From: Glaciecola sp. UBA1851
GTDB lineage: Bacteria > Pseudomonadota > Gammaproteobacteria > Enterobacterales > Alteromonadaceae
Assembly: GCA_002338515.1 (NCBI GenBank)
Contig: DDIL01000205.1
Location: 1 to 51,717, forward strand
DNA: 51,717 nt
Reading direction: 5' to 3'
Shown: piece by piece, positions 42,326 through 51,716 of the stretch
Numbering within the stretch: the stretch's first letter is position 1
Layout: each line of letters opens with the position of its first letter
Made by a program: the position numbers and the translations under genes
Notes under the pieces: generated by a model
Told to the model about the DNA's origin: nothing
What the model saw: only the letters and a program-made list of their open reading frames with translations
The model's database searches: none

Positions 42326-43728
42326 GTCAACCTGTATGGATAGTTGATGACGATAGTTCAATTAGATGGGTGTTAGAAAAAGCACTGAAGGCTGCAAATA
42401 TTGCTTGTTTGTCATTTGAAAACCCTGAAGACCTGCTGCTCCAAATTCAGTCAGGACAAAGCCCGTTAGTGATAATTTCTGATGTAAGAATGCCACAAAT
42501 GGATGGTATGCAACTTTTAGAAGAAGTACATGTTCACTTCCCTGATTTACCATTTATTATCATGACGGCTCACTCCGATTTAGATAGTGCAGTAAATGCT
42601 TATCAAAGCGGTGCATTTGAATACTTACCAAAACCCTTTGATATTGACGAGGCGGTTTCATTAACTCAACGCGCCATCGAGCATGCTAAAGAACACTCGA
42701 ATAAACCAACCGAGCAAACATCAAACCCAAGTAAGGATATTATTGGCGCAGCGCCAGCTATGCAGGAAGTTTTTAGGGCAATAGGTCGATTATCGCGCTC
42801 TTCAATAAGCGTCCTTATTAATGGTCAATCTGGGACGGGTAAAGAGTTAGTCGCTCATGCATTGCACAAACATAGCCCAAGATCTAAAAACACCTTTGTA
42901 GCGTTGAATATGGCAGCTATTCCATCAGATTTAGTTGAATCTGAGCTTTTTGGTCATGAAAAAGGAGCATTTACAGGTGCACAAAATATGCGTACTGGAC
43001 GATTCGAGCAAGCTGATGGTGGTACGTTGTTTTTAGATGAAATTGGAGATATGCCAGTTGACGTGCAAACCCGTTTATTGCGAGTACTTGCAGATGGACA
43101 ATTCTATAGAGTGGGCGGACATAACCCTGTCAGTGTTGATGTAAGAATTATCGCAGCGACGCATCAAAATTTAGAAGAAAAAGTAGAAGATGGCAGTTTC
43201 CGTGAAGATTTGTATCATCGTTTAAATGTTATTCGCATCCACATACCTTCCTTAAATGAACGAAAAGAAGATATTCCACTTCTTGCCAAACATTTCTTAG
43301 TCAAAGCTTCTACTGAACTAGGTGTTGAAATGAAGACACTGGGTAAAGACGCTTCTGACCGACTGACTCAACTAAGTTGGCCTGGAAATGTGCGTCAACT
43401 TGAGAATACATGCAGATGGTTGACAGTTATGGCAAGTGGGCAAGAAATCAAAATTTCTGACCTACCGCCAGAACTCAGTGTAGATAGTACTAAGCTATCT
43501 AAAGCAGAGACAGAAAACGATTGGACAGTACTTTTAGGAAATTGGGCCGATGAACAATTGGTTTTAGGCAAGGACGGCATTCTTGATAATGCACTAATTG
43601 ATTTTGAAAGGATATTATTAAATAGGGCATTAAAACATACACATGGTCATAAACAAGAAGCAGCAAAAAGACTTGGTTGGGGACGAAACACATTAACTCG
43701 AAAGCTCAAAGAATTAAATGTAGATTGA
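42322..43728 (+). CDS. glnG: Nitrogen regulator NtrC (sigma-54 activator)
   Basis: This 468-residue response regulator activates sigma-54 promoters under nitrogen limitation. The receiver domain has the phospho-acceptor Asp in IISDVRMPQMDGMQLL (residue 54 region). The AAA+ domain shows Walker A INGQSGTGKELVAHAL, the GAFTGA loop in HEKGAFTGAQN, Walker B GGTLFLDEIGD and the R-finger region. A Fis-type HTH ends the protein (HKQEAAKRLGWGRNTLTRKL). Its likely target sites are seen in this window upstream of glnA and glnL. Length matches E. coli NtrC (469). Confidence 0.97.
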   Translation: MSQPVWIVDDDSSIRWVLEKALKAANIACLSFENPEDLLLQIQSGQSPLVIISDVRMPQMDGMQLLEEVHVHFPDLPFIIMTAHSDLDSAVNAYQSGAFEYLPKPFDIDEAVSLTQRAIEHAKEHSNKPTEQTSNPSKDIIGAAPAMQEVFRAIGRLSRSSISVLINGQSGTGKELVAHALHKHSPRSKNTFVALNMAAIPSDLVESELFGHEKGAFTGAQNMRTGRFEQADGGTLFLDEIGDMPVDVQTRLLRVLADGQFYRVGGHNPVSVDVRIIAATHQNLEEKVEDGSFREDLYHRLNVIRIHIPSLNERKEDIPLLAKHFLVKASTELGVEMKTLGKDASDRLTQLSWPGNVRQLENTCRWLTVMASGQEIKISDLPPELSVDSTKLSKAETENDWTVLLGNWADEQLVLGKDGILDNALIDFERILLNRALKHTHGHKQEAAKRLGWGRNTLTRKLKELNVD

Positions 43729-43737
43729 GCAAATCTT

Positions 43738-45246
43738 TTATAAAGCGTGCCTACCTTGCGACATGGCCTCCAATTCGAAACTGAACGTTGTTCCTTTACC
43801 AAGTTCACTTGCAACGTTCATTTTCGAATTCAGTAAGTTTATAAGTTTTCTACTAATTGCTAAGCCAAGGCCCACATGGGCTGTTGCGTCTCTTTTATTA
43901 TTTGATGCTTGATATCTTGCATCGAATATATAAGGAAGCTCGTCTTCTGCAATACCTATGCCTGTATCGCAAACACTTATTTTCACTTTATCAAGATGCT
44001 GAATTAATTTGATTAGCACGTCGCCACCTGAGTCAGTATGACGGATGGCATTGTCAATCAAGTTTGTTAATACTCGCTCTAGCTTTTCAATATCGGTATT
44101 TAAATATGTATCTAATACATCAGTTTGTACTTTTAAATTTATTTCTTTCTGTTTAGCCTTTATAAAAAATTTTGCAGCAATATCATGAATTAATTCCGAA
44201 GGGAGAAATGCTTCGTTTTTCAACTTTATATGACCGGAATCTAAATGTGCCAATTCAAATATTTGGTCAATGAGTCTTTTTAAATTATTTAAGTTTTTAA
44301 GACATATATCTATGAATTTTTTTCTATCATCAGGATGAAGTGAATCACCCTTAATTGCTAGCGTTTCAGTAAATCCTTGTAGGTTAGCTAAAGGCGTACG
44401 TAAATCGTGAGACAAATCTGCTAACAAGTTTTTACGCTGATTATCAGTTTGTGTAATTTGCTCCCATTGCGAATTTATATGTTTCAGCATGTCATTAAAC
44501 GATACGCCTAATCGTTCAATTTCATTCCGGCTATCACTTTTCCATGCCAATAACTCTACCTTAGAGGCTTGTAAATTAAATCCACTTTTTCGAAACGAAT
44601 CCATGTCATCACTTAGCCTTTTCAAAGGTAATGTAAATACTCTAAATAGTACGAGTAATGCTAAGAGTAAAAACAAAGTGCCTGATAAAATGATCATAGC
44701 AAATTGCTGCACACCTTGATTTCTATGAAGGCTGTCAACAATCGTATCGTATTGTGAACCACCAATGATTACATACAGAAAACCTTGCATCGCATTATCC
44801 GTAAAAACAGGCGCAACCGAGAATATTTTAGTTCTTTCTTTTGATTTCGGATCTGTTCCAAAAATAGGGAGTTGTTCAGAGTTATTCAAAAGTTTAGCTA
44901 CCGGCTCTAGGTTTATCTTATTGGTAACAATGTCATCTTTTTGGGCGGAATGAGTTAATATTTTCCCAGTAGAGTCTATAAAGTAAAATTCAAAGTTAGG
45001 ACCTAACACCATTAATGTGTTAAACAAGTTACTAAGCGCTTCATAGTCATATACACCTTTTTTCAACAGCGGATTATCGTTGACTAAATGTTTAGCTAAA
45101 TTTAAATGTAGCCTTTGCTCGCCCTCATTTTTCACAGACGTTTGCAATTGCGACGAAGCCAAAACAAATAATGTAATGACGGCAAAAAATACAGCCACTA
45201 AGCTGACTGACAATCGTTGATAAAAACAAAGTCTAGGTTGCCACAT
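43738..45246 (-). CDS. Membrane sensor histidine kinase with HAMP domain
   Basis: This 502-residue kinase has two membrane segments (about residues 10-31, LSVSLVAVFFAVITLFVL, and 184-204, IILSGTLFLLLALLVLF) enclosing a ~150-residue periplasmic sensor region. HAMP follows (VFTLPLKRLSDDMDSF), then the H-box LLADLSHDLRTPLANLQGF, N-box LTNLIDNAIRHTDSG, G1 CDTGIGIAEDELPYIFD and G2 HVGLGLAISRKLI. The ATPase fold is complete. It is 2 bp downstream of the response regulator, so they form one two-component pair. The stimulus is not known. Its end is 9 bp from glnG, convergent, with no visible terminator. Confidence 0.9.
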   Translation of the reverse strand: MWQPRLCFYQRLSVSLVAVFFAVITLFVLASSQLQTSVKNEGEQRLHLNLAKHLVNDNPLLKKGVYDYEALSNLFNTLMVLGPNFEFYFIDSTGKILTHSAQKDDIVTNKINLEPVAKLLNNSEQLPIFGTDPKSKERTKIFSVAPVFTDNAMQGFLYVIIGGSQYDTIVDSLHRNQGVQQFAMIILSGTLFLLLALLVLFRVFTLPLKRLSDDMDSFRKSGFNLQASKVELLAWKSDSRNEIERLGVSFNDMLKHINSQWEQITQTDNQRKNLLADLSHDLRTPLANLQGFTETLAIKGDSLHPDDRKKFIDICLKNLNNLKRLIDQIFELAHLDSGHIKLKNEAFLPSELIHDIAAKFFIKAKQKEINLKVQTDVLDTYLNTDIEKLERVLTNLIDNAIRHTDSGGDVLIKLIQHLDKVKISVCDTGIGIAEDELPYIFDARYQASNNKRDATAHVGLGLAISRKLINLLNSKMNVASELGKGTTFSFELEAMSQGRHAL

Positions 45247-45248
45247 AT

Positions 45249-46001
45249 CTACCCTACGCTCGCTAGCTTTTTGACTAAATTAAATTTATACCCCACTCCC
45301 CAAACAGTTTGGATATACTCTGGTTTGGCAGCGTCAACCTCAACTTTAGCTCGCAAGCGGTTAATATGAGAATTAACAGTATGTTCATATCCCATATGCT
45401 GGTAACCCCAAACCGACTCTAATAGCTGGGAGCGAGAAAAAACTTGATTTGGATATTTCATCAAGTGAAACAATAAATCAAACTCAGTCGCTGTAAGTTC
45501 TACCTGAATATCACCATTAAATACTTCATGAGTAGACTGATTAATTTTGATAGTACCAAGCTCTAATAATGTGCTGTTTGAACTTTGTTTAGACTGGTTT
45601 TGTTGAAGCACATGTACTTTACGAATTTGCGAGCGAACTCTTGCTTGTAACTCTCTGACACTGAAAGGTTTAGTCATATAGTCATCCGCACCTAATTCAA
45701 GACCAAGCACTCGGTCCATTTCTGAACCTTTCGCGGTAAGCATCATTATAGCTTGTTCCGGTTTAGCTTCTCTTAACTTTCTGCAAATGTCTAAGCCACC
45801 TAAAGAAGGAAGCATTACATCTAATATCACCAAGCTAAAATTGTTTGATAATGCAGTTTCTAGTGCATTTATACCATCATCACAGTGGTGAATTCTAAGT
45901 CCAAGTTCTTCTAAGTTAACTTTGATGAGCGTTGCAATATCAAGCTCATCTTCTACAACCAATACTGTATCCATATCATTATCCAGATTGCTAATAAGCA
46001 T
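45249..46001 (-). CDS. OmpR-family response regulator
   Basis: This 250-residue protein has a receiver domain (VLVVEDELDIATLI, phospho-Asp in LVILDVMLPSLGGLDICR, Thr in MMLTAK, Lys in DDYMTKPF). The winged-helix output domain has LTATEFDLLFHLMKYPNQVF, SRSQLLESVWGYQ and VNSHINRLRAKVE. It is the partner of the adjacent kinase. The start may be ATG 46001 (GAGA upstream) or ATG 45974 (GGAT upstream, closer to the VLVVEDE strand). The regulon cannot be told. Confidence 0.92.
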   Translation of the reverse strand: MLISNLDNDMDTVLVVEDELDIATLIKVNLEELGLRIHHCDDGINALETALSNNFSLVILDVMLPSLGGLDICRKLREAKPEQAIMMLTAKGSEMDRVLGLELGADDYMTKPFSVRELQARVRSQIRKVHVLQQNQSKQSSNSTLLELGTIKINQSTHEVFNGDIQVELTATEFDLLFHLMKYPNQVFSRSQLLESVWGYQHMGYEHTVNSHINRLRAKVEVDAAKPEYIQTVWGVGYKFNLVKKLASVG

Positions 46002-46300
46002 TCGAAAATCTCGCGAATGATTAATAGACCGTTACTTTAAAGATTTACTTTCAAATTCGATGAAAATACATAATTCGTTTATTTGTTAATAGCTTTGACT
46101 ACACCAACGCTTTTTGAATATATATATCATGTCGAATAATTACCTTAAGATAGATAATATTAAAGAATAAAGTATGTAGGATAATTATCACGAAAGTATC
46201 ACAATTGATTTAAAACATTTGAAATGTTCTGGTTAAACTAGGGGAAATAGAGGTTGTGACCAACTAGATGGGACCTATGTGCAAAACATAGGCAATTCCA

Positions 46301-47923
46301 TCAAGCTATTTTAGCGTTGTATTTTTGTGAAAGCGATTGCCATAATTTGTGACTTTGGGCTATTTCAAGCTGTTCTTGTAGAATACCTTTCAAATCTTCT
46401 TCTGTAGTAAGTGGGTTAGCTAACACTACCCTAAAAACAGTAATAGGTTGATCGTTGTATTGCTGAGCTTCTATTCTTGTTCTGGATACGAAAGACTTAC
46501 CCGCTTCACGTTGTTGCTTTTGCACAGAGACAGTCAATGAGTCTATTTCTGTATTTAGCGTTCTATATGACTCATCACTAAATTGGTTTGATTTAGCCAA
46601 ATTAGCTGGGCGAACTCTATAGGTTAGCAAGGAAAGTACAGGGGCAGTAATCAATTCAAAGTGCTCTGATTCATCAATCATTTGAGCAAATCGTTTTGCC
46701 AGCTCAATTGATTTATTTATTAAAAGTTCATAACCGCCTTTTCCAAGAATGTGCAAAGATGAGTAAACGGTTAACGCCATACCATTTCTTGAACCTTCTA
46801 AAGTGGTAGAACCTAAATCTTTGGAGCCTTGTCTTAGTATGTATTGGGCGTGATGTCTGACCGAATTAGCATCGTGTGGATTTTTAAACAATGCCATTCC
46901 TGCTCCCATAGGCACATACATTTGCTTATGTGCATCGATAGTAACTGAATCTGCTTTCTCTATACCTTTAAGAATATGTTTGTACTTATCAGAGAATAGA
47001 GTTGCTCCTCCCCACGCTGCATCAACATGAAACCAGCACTCCAACTCTTTCGCGACATCGGCTAACTCATCTAATGGATCAACATGCCCTGTTTCGGTTG
47101 TTCCTGCAATGCCGACAATAGCCAGTAACTTATTACCTCGCTTTTGATATTCTTGACCTACTTTCAAAGCTTGAGATGGATTTAAAGTATGGTTGTCACC
47201 GTTTATAGTCAGCATATTGTCACGGCCAATGCCAAGTACATCTATTGCTTTACCCAAGGAATAATGGCCTCTTTTAGACGCCATTATTCCAAGATTACTA
47301 ATATTCAGTTGTCTATATGCTGACGCAAGACCTGTTCGCGCAACACCTGCGAATCGGCCTTTTGGACCTAATAATTTATTTCTAGCCACCCATAAAGAAG
47401 TAATGTTTGCGATAGTACCGCCTGAGCAAAATGCACCAAGTGAATGCTTTGCACTGTGCAAATACTGACCATAAAAATCATCGTTTTGTTCAAAGATAAG
47501 GTTATGCATCATACCTAAGGTTTGGCGTTCAAGGGGAGTAAACGCTTTCGACGTTTCTATCTTGACTAAATTTTGATTTAGACCAACCAATAACTTTGCT
47601 AATGGAAGATGGAAATAAGGTAATGAAGAAGTCATATGCCCAATAAATGTGGGCGAATATGTGTTAACCGATTGGCTTACCAGTTTTTTGAGAAGAACTT
47701 CTGCATGGCTTGAAACAAAGTCGGGCGCCTCTGGAATAAGAGGGTCCATATAGTCCTTTTCTATTTCCTCTAGTGAGGTTTTTTGAGCAACTACATGACG
47801 TGACAAAAAGTCAGAAACATTATCCGATAGGTGCCTTTCTATTTTGGCAAGCGTAGAATCATCATTCTCAGGTTTTGTGAAAACCTTAAATAAATGTTCT
47901 AAACTGACTTCAGCTTTAGACAA
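46301..47923 (-). CDS. panP: Pyridoxal-dependent aspartate 1-decarboxylase PanP
   Basis: This roughly 540-residue group II decarboxylase resembles glutamate decarboxylase and makes beta-alanine from aspartate for coenzyme A in bacteria lacking PanD. The PLP Lys is in SVTIDAHKQMYVPMGAG, the cofactor His/Asp region in CWFHVDAAWGGATLF, and IVGIAGTTETGHVDPLDEL and NQNLVKIETSKAFTPLERQ are PanP-like. I start at TTG 47923 with GAGG 8 bp upstream, which matches the family N-terminus (SKAEVSLEHLFKVFT); a frame from TTG 47971 adds 16 unrelated residues. Downstream, a hairpin without a T-run follows. It stands alone. Identity as PanP rather than a glutamate decarboxylase is from overall resemblance. Confidence 0.88.
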   Translation of the reverse strand: MSKAEVSLEHLFKVFTKPENDDSTLAKIERHLSDNVSDFLSRHVVAQKTSLEEIEKDYMDPLIPEAPDFVSSHAEVLLKKLVSQSVNTYSPTFIGHMTSSLPYFHLPLAKLLVGLNQNLVKIETSKAFTPLERQTLGMMHNLIFEQNDDFYGQYLHSAKHSLGAFCSGGTIANITSLWVARNKLLGPKGRFAGVARTGLASAYRQLNISNLGIMASKRGHYSLGKAIDVLGIGRDNMLTINGDNHTLNPSQALKVGQEYQKRGNKLLAIVGIAGTTETGHVDPLDELADVAKELECWFHVDAAWGGATLFSDKYKHILKGIEKADSVTIDAHKQMYVPMGAGMALFKNPHDANSVRHHAQYILRQGSKDLGSTTLEGSRNGMALTVYSSLHILGKGGYELLINKSIELAKRFAQMIDESEHFELITAPVLSLLTYRVRPANLAKSNQFSDESYRTLNTEIDSLTVSVQKQQREAGKSFVSRTRIEAQQYNDQPITVFRVVLANPLTTEEDLKGILQEQLEIAQSHKLWQSLSQKYNAKIA

Positions 47924-48222
47924 ATTGACAACCTCAACAAAGAGACGGCTACGTAAACGCAAGCCTTTCAAGACAACTCTTAATGCATCTTTACTACAAT
48001 AAGTAACTTGTAATGCTCAGTAAAACATTACACCCATATTTCAAAACTGACGAATGATATCTCAATAATCGCTTAGACACAAAAATCTAAATTTATTTGG
48101 TCCATGAAATTTTAATTTATGTCGGCAACATATCAACTACAAAAGAAAAATCCATTTTTTACTAAAGCAATAACAAAACTAACGGATAACTAAGATAAGC
48201 CTCTAAATATCTAGGAAAAAAA

Positions 48223-48942
48223 GTGCAACCTAAAGCAGTAGTTGATGATTTTTCGATAGAACAACTGGTACCCTATTTTCAACCTATATTTGATTTAAAT
48301 ATACACAAAGTAAGTAGGTATGAGTGTTTGTCGCGACTCGTCACTCCACAAGATAATATTTATTATCCCAATGAGTTTCTATACATCATTAGTCGTGCAC
48401 AGTCTAATGCAGCCATTACCCAACGAATGCTAGAGTTAAGTGTTGCTTATTGTTTACCAAGAAATATGGCTTGCAGTATCAATATGTTCAAAACTGATTT
48501 ATTAGATAATGGATTAAAGAAATGGCTAAATGATTGTTTTGCTAATTATCAAACAAACCTGCTAGGCGTAGAGTTTTCATTCGATTCAGTAAACGAGCAA
48601 CCATACATACTTCACTCATTAATTGAAGAGATGCCTTATTTACACATAACAATTGAAGACGTGACTGAACTAGATAATAAACTTAAAAGCGTTATTTCCT
48701 GTGGAGTAGACGCGATAAAAATTAGTGGTAATAGCATCAAGAAATATGCAAAAAAGAATCAAGGCGAGACTAAATTGAAGCATTTAGTTGAATATTGTCA
48801 TGAAAAAGAATGCACGTTGATTGCAGAGCACATTGAAGACGACCAAACATTAGATTCTGTTCTATCGCTGGGTGTAAAATATGGACAAGGTTTTCATTTA
48901 TCTACACCTTCTGGCCGTATGACTAGTTTAAAACAAGTTTGA
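48223..48942 (+). CDS. Degenerate EAL-domain protein
   Basis: This 239-residue protein is a single EAL-type domain. The signature reads RYECLSRLV (Glu kept), with CSINMF for the Asn position, AEHIE for AEGVE and YGQGFHLSTPS for the final loop. However, the DDFG metal loop is replaced by IEDVTELD and the KID motif by IKISGNS, so cyclic-di-GMP hydrolysis is doubtful; it may bind ligand or protein instead. It begins at GTG 48223, 7 bp after AGGA. No GGDEF or sensor domain is fused. Its last 49 bp overlap the convergent methyltransferase gene. Confidence 0.85.
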   Translation: MQPKAVVDDFSIEQLVPYFQPIFDLNIHKVSRYECLSRLVTPQDNIYYPNEFLYIISRAQSNAAITQRMLELSVAYCLPRNMACSINMFKTDLLDNGLKKWLNDCFANYQTNLLGVEFSFDSVNEQPYILHSLIEEMPYLHITIEDVTELDNKLKSVISCGVDAIKISGNSIKKYAKKNQGETKLKHLVEYCHEKECTLIAEHIEDDQTLDSVLSLGVKYGQGFHLSTPSGRMTSLKQV

Positions 48943-49670
48943 CCTGATTCTAAGTACTTCCTTTCAAAAGGTGTGAAAGCTTCGTCAAGCCCGTTCAGTG
49001 AGAAGCTATCTTTACCTAACTTATTGATTTGTATTTCAGATATATCACCATTCAAACCATAATGATTGGCAGCAATTAAGCATTCTTGTAAATATAATTT
49101 CCAATTTGATCTAAGCTCTAACGTTGGACAAACATTTAAAAGGTAAGGAAATATTGCACTTGCGTACCAGCGCTTTCCTATTTGGGCTTTCTTTGGGTAA
49201 GGGTTAGGATATAAAATAAACTGCTGAGTGACTTGCCACTTAGGCGCATTTTCAACATTATTTAAAGTACTGTTTAATAATCGCCAAAAATCTATTAAAT
49301 CTGCTTGAACAAGTATATAGTTATTATTAGAGATAATCGTTGATTGCTCTTTATAATGCGATTTATTCAATTCAGCGTAACTAGCATGTTTGTCTAACCT
49401 AGCAATAGATTTATCTATTCCAATTACTTTGGCATTTGGAAATTTATTAGCAATTTTAAGTGTGCTTTCCCCTACACCACAACACGCATCAATTATCACA
49501 TCAGCTTGCCACCCATCCAAAAAACTAAGCACTCGGTCAAATGCTTTCTGAGTATGAGACGCGATTGGTTTAGCAAACTGCATTTCTTGATGTCGCGCAA
49601 CGAGTTTCGTCAAATCGTTATGTATATCAATTTGATTTGTTTCAATCGACCTTGCTTGTTTAGAAGTCAT
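48894..49670 (-). CDS. SAM-dependent methyltransferase, TrmB-like
   Basis: This 258-residue class I methyltransferase has motif I IIDACCGVGESTLKIA, an acidic loop VIGIDKSIARL, and FILYPNPYPKKAQIGKRW, which parallels the FPDPWPKKRH signature of tRNA (guanine-N7) methyltransferase TrmB. The N-terminal 40 residues are not TrmB-like, and the Asn for Asp change in YPNPYP is unusual, so tRNA m7G activity is uncertain. The start at 49670 has no strong ribosome site. It runs convergent to the EAL gene with a 49-bp overlap and lies 36 bp downstream of yadH. Confidence 0.78.
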   Translation of the reverse strand: MTSKQARSIETNQIDIHNDLTKLVARHQEMQFAKPIASHTQKAFDRVLSFLDGWQADVIIDACCGVGESTLKIANKFPNAKVIGIDKSIARLDKHASYAELNKSHYKEQSTIISNNNYILVQADLIDFWRLLNSTLNNVENAPKWQVTQQFILYPNPYPKKAQIGKRWYASAIFPYLLNVCPTLELRSNWKLYLQECLIAANHYGLNGDISEIQINKLGKDSFSLNGLDEAFTPFERKYLESGQTCFKLVIRPEGVDK

Positions 49671-49706
49671 CGATACTCAGTATTGAATAATATTAAAAAG
49701 GCATTC

Positions 49707-50486
49707 TTACGAGCGAATGCCAACACCCTTCTTAAGTAAGTAGTATGCCACGCTTAATAAAATTGCATTAAACCCTATTAATAAGCCAATTGATAACCAA
49801 TGGTTTACGTCAGACACGCCCAAGAAACCATATCTAAAACCATTTACCATATATACGATTGGGTTCGCTTGACTTATGGTTTGCCAGATTTCAGGCAACA
49901 AAGTGAGTGAATAAAATACTCCTCCCAGATAGGTTAGAGGCGTTAAAACGAATGTTGGGATAACACTGATATCATCGAAACTTTTCGCATATATACCGTT
50001 AATTAAGCCTGCAGTAGCAAATAATACTGATGTGAGAATTAACGTGACAACAATTACAAACAAATCGTGTATTCTTACATCCACAAAAAATGTAGATACC
50101 AAGGTGACCACTACACCTATTATCATTGCTCGCGCTACACCGCCACCTACAAAGCCTAAAATAACTACCCAAGTAGGTACAGGTGCAACCAATAATTCTT
50201 CAACATTACGCTGAAACTTTGCACTAAAAAACGATGACGATACATTCGAATATGAGTTAGTAATAATAGACATCATGATCAAACCTGGAACAATAAATTC
50301 CATGTAACTAAAACCGCCCATTTCACCAATTCGTTTACCAATTAAATTACCAAATATCACAAAGTATAAGGACATGGTGATTGCGGGAGGAACAAGCGTT
50401 TGTACCCATATTCTCAAAAAGCGAGTACATTCTTTTATCCAGATAGTGCGAAGTGCAACAAAATTACGCTGGCTAGCAACACTCAT
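49707..50486 (-). CDS. yadH: ABC-2 type transporter permease (YadH-like)
   Basis: This 259-residue integral membrane protein has about six hydrophobic segments, with the ABC-2 motif IVPGLIMMSIITNSYSNVSS after TM2 and LTPLTYLGGVFYSLTLLP near the end, as in YadH, DrrB and NodJ. It pairs with the ATPase YadG, whose stop codon overlaps this start by 4 bp. Together they form a putative exporter of unknown substrate. Length matches E. coli YadH (256). Confidence 0.92.
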   Translation of the reverse strand: MSVASQRNFVALRTIWIKECTRFLRIWVQTLVPPAITMSLYFVIFGNLIGKRIGEMGGFSYMEFIVPGLIMMSIITNSYSNVSSSFFSAKFQRNVEELLVAPVPTWVVILGFVGGGVARAMIIGVVVTLVSTFFVDVRIHDLFVIVVTLILTSVLFATAGLINGIYAKSFDDISVIPTFVLTPLTYLGGVFYSLTLLPEIWQTISQANPIVYMVNGFRYGFLGVSDVNHWLSIGLLIGFNAILLSVAYYLLKKGVGIRS

Positions 50487-51424
50487 GACTGTTTCTCCGA
50501 ATTATCTAGTTGAGATGCTTTTACTAGCCTGACGAAAAGTTCTTCTAATCGGTTAGCCTTATTACGCATACTCATTACATTTACATTGATGCTTGATAAT
50601 TGCTCAAATACAGCATTTAGCCCTGATTCTTTTGGCACATCGACTTCTAAAGTTTGATCATCTGTCGCCCTAGTTTCAAACCCTTCAATTGCGAGTTCTT
50701 TTGCACCTGAAGCTAAATCGAATACAAACGTCTCAATGTTTAAGGTAGACAGTAATGCTTTCATACTTGTGTTTTCAACTATTATACCTTTATCTATAAT
50801 CGCGATGTTTCTGCACAGCATTTCAGCTTCTTCTAAATAATGAGTAGTGAGAATTATCGTAATACCTTGCTCATTTATTTGTTTTAAGAAACTCCACATT
50901 GATCGTCGTACTTCAATATCTACACCAGCAGTAGGTTCATCGAGAATTAGCATTTTAGGTTCATGCATCAATGCTCGAGCAATCATTAGTCGCCTTTTCA
51001 TTCCGCCAGAAAGCTCTCTGGCTCTCGCATTTCTCTTATCCCAAAGCTCTAGCTGGGTAAGATATTTTTTAGCTCTTTCTTTTGCTATTTCTCTAGGAAC
51101 TCCATAATAACCAGCCTGGTTAACCACTATTTGCATGAGCGTTTCAAACTGATTAAAATTGAATTCTTGGGGAACCAGACCAATACAAGATTTAGCTAAC
51201 ACTTCCTGTTCAACTGAGTCATATCCGAAAACGTTGATTTGGCCTTGTGATTTATTTACTAGCGAACAGATAATGCCAATGGTTGTTGACTTGCCGGCTC
51301 CATTTGGGCCTAGTAAAGCGAAGAAATCACCTTGTTCAACACGTAAATCAATTCCTTTTAAGGCTTGAACACCGCCAGCGTAAGTTTTTGTTAATCCTTG
51401 AATGTTTAACGCTTGTTGAGTCAC
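50483..51424 (-). CDS. yadG: ABC transporter ATPase (YadG-like)
   Basis: This 313-residue ATPase has Walker A GPNGAGKSTTIGII, Q-loop GLVPQEFNFNQF, signature ARELSGGMKRRLM, Walker B MLILDEPTAGVD and the H-loop TTHYLEEAEML. It energises the adjacent permease. Length matches E. coli YadG (308). In many gammaproteobacteria yadGH lies next to the carbonic anhydrase gene can; the plus-strand TATAAT at the window end could belong to such a divergent gene, which lies outside the window. Confidence 0.94.
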   Translation of the reverse strand: MTQQALNIQGLTKTYAGGVQALKGIDLRVEQGDFFALLGPNGAGKSTTIGIICSLVNKSQGQINVFGYDSVEQEVLAKSCIGLVPQEFNFNQFETLMQIVVNQAGYYGVPREIAKERAKKYLTQLELWDKRNARARELSGGMKRRLMIARALMHEPKMLILDEPTAGVDIEVRRSMWSFLKQINEQGITIILTTHYLEEAEMLCRNIAIIDKGIIVENTSMKALLSTLNIETFVFDLASGAKELAIEGFETRATDDQTLEVDVPKESGLNAVFEQLSSINVNVMSMRNKANRLEELFVRLVKASQLDNSEKQS

Positions 51425-51710
51425 TTTAACTTTTACCTTATTGACCTCATCTTTTGAGGCAGATTTTCAGTAGTCGGATCATAGCAAGATTGATGTTCCG
51501 ATGTAAGCACGCTTATGCCTGCATGGCAGAAAAATGTGGAATGGTAGCCCGCAGATCTTAAAAATAGAGATATTGGTCTTATGATATGTTTAATCAAGTC
51601 TTTAAAGAAATTTTCATTCATACAGACTTGAATACATAACTTTAAATTACACTAAAGTATATTTTTCAGGATTATTTATTTGTACATATTTTTATTTGTC
51701 AAGTCAGCTA

Positions 51711-51716
51711 TAATGT
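51711..51716 (+). promoter_or_regulatory. Possible -10 of a divergent gene at the window edge
   Basis: TATAAT on the plus strand begins 7 bp before the end of the window; no clear -35 is visible at 17 bp. It may drive a gene beyond the edge, divergent from yadG. The rest of 51425-51717 shows no convincing gene. Confidence 0.3.

Noticed and set aside
46274..46292. CCTATGT/ACATAGG hairpin after panP as a terminator
   Set aside because: The stem, with an outer GATGG/CCATC pairing, is real, but there is no T-run on either strand, so an intrinsic terminator is not supported.
51433..51621. 62-codon minus-strand frame before yadG
   Set aside because: No recognisable family, no ribosome site and mixed composition; it lies in the probable promoter region of yadG.
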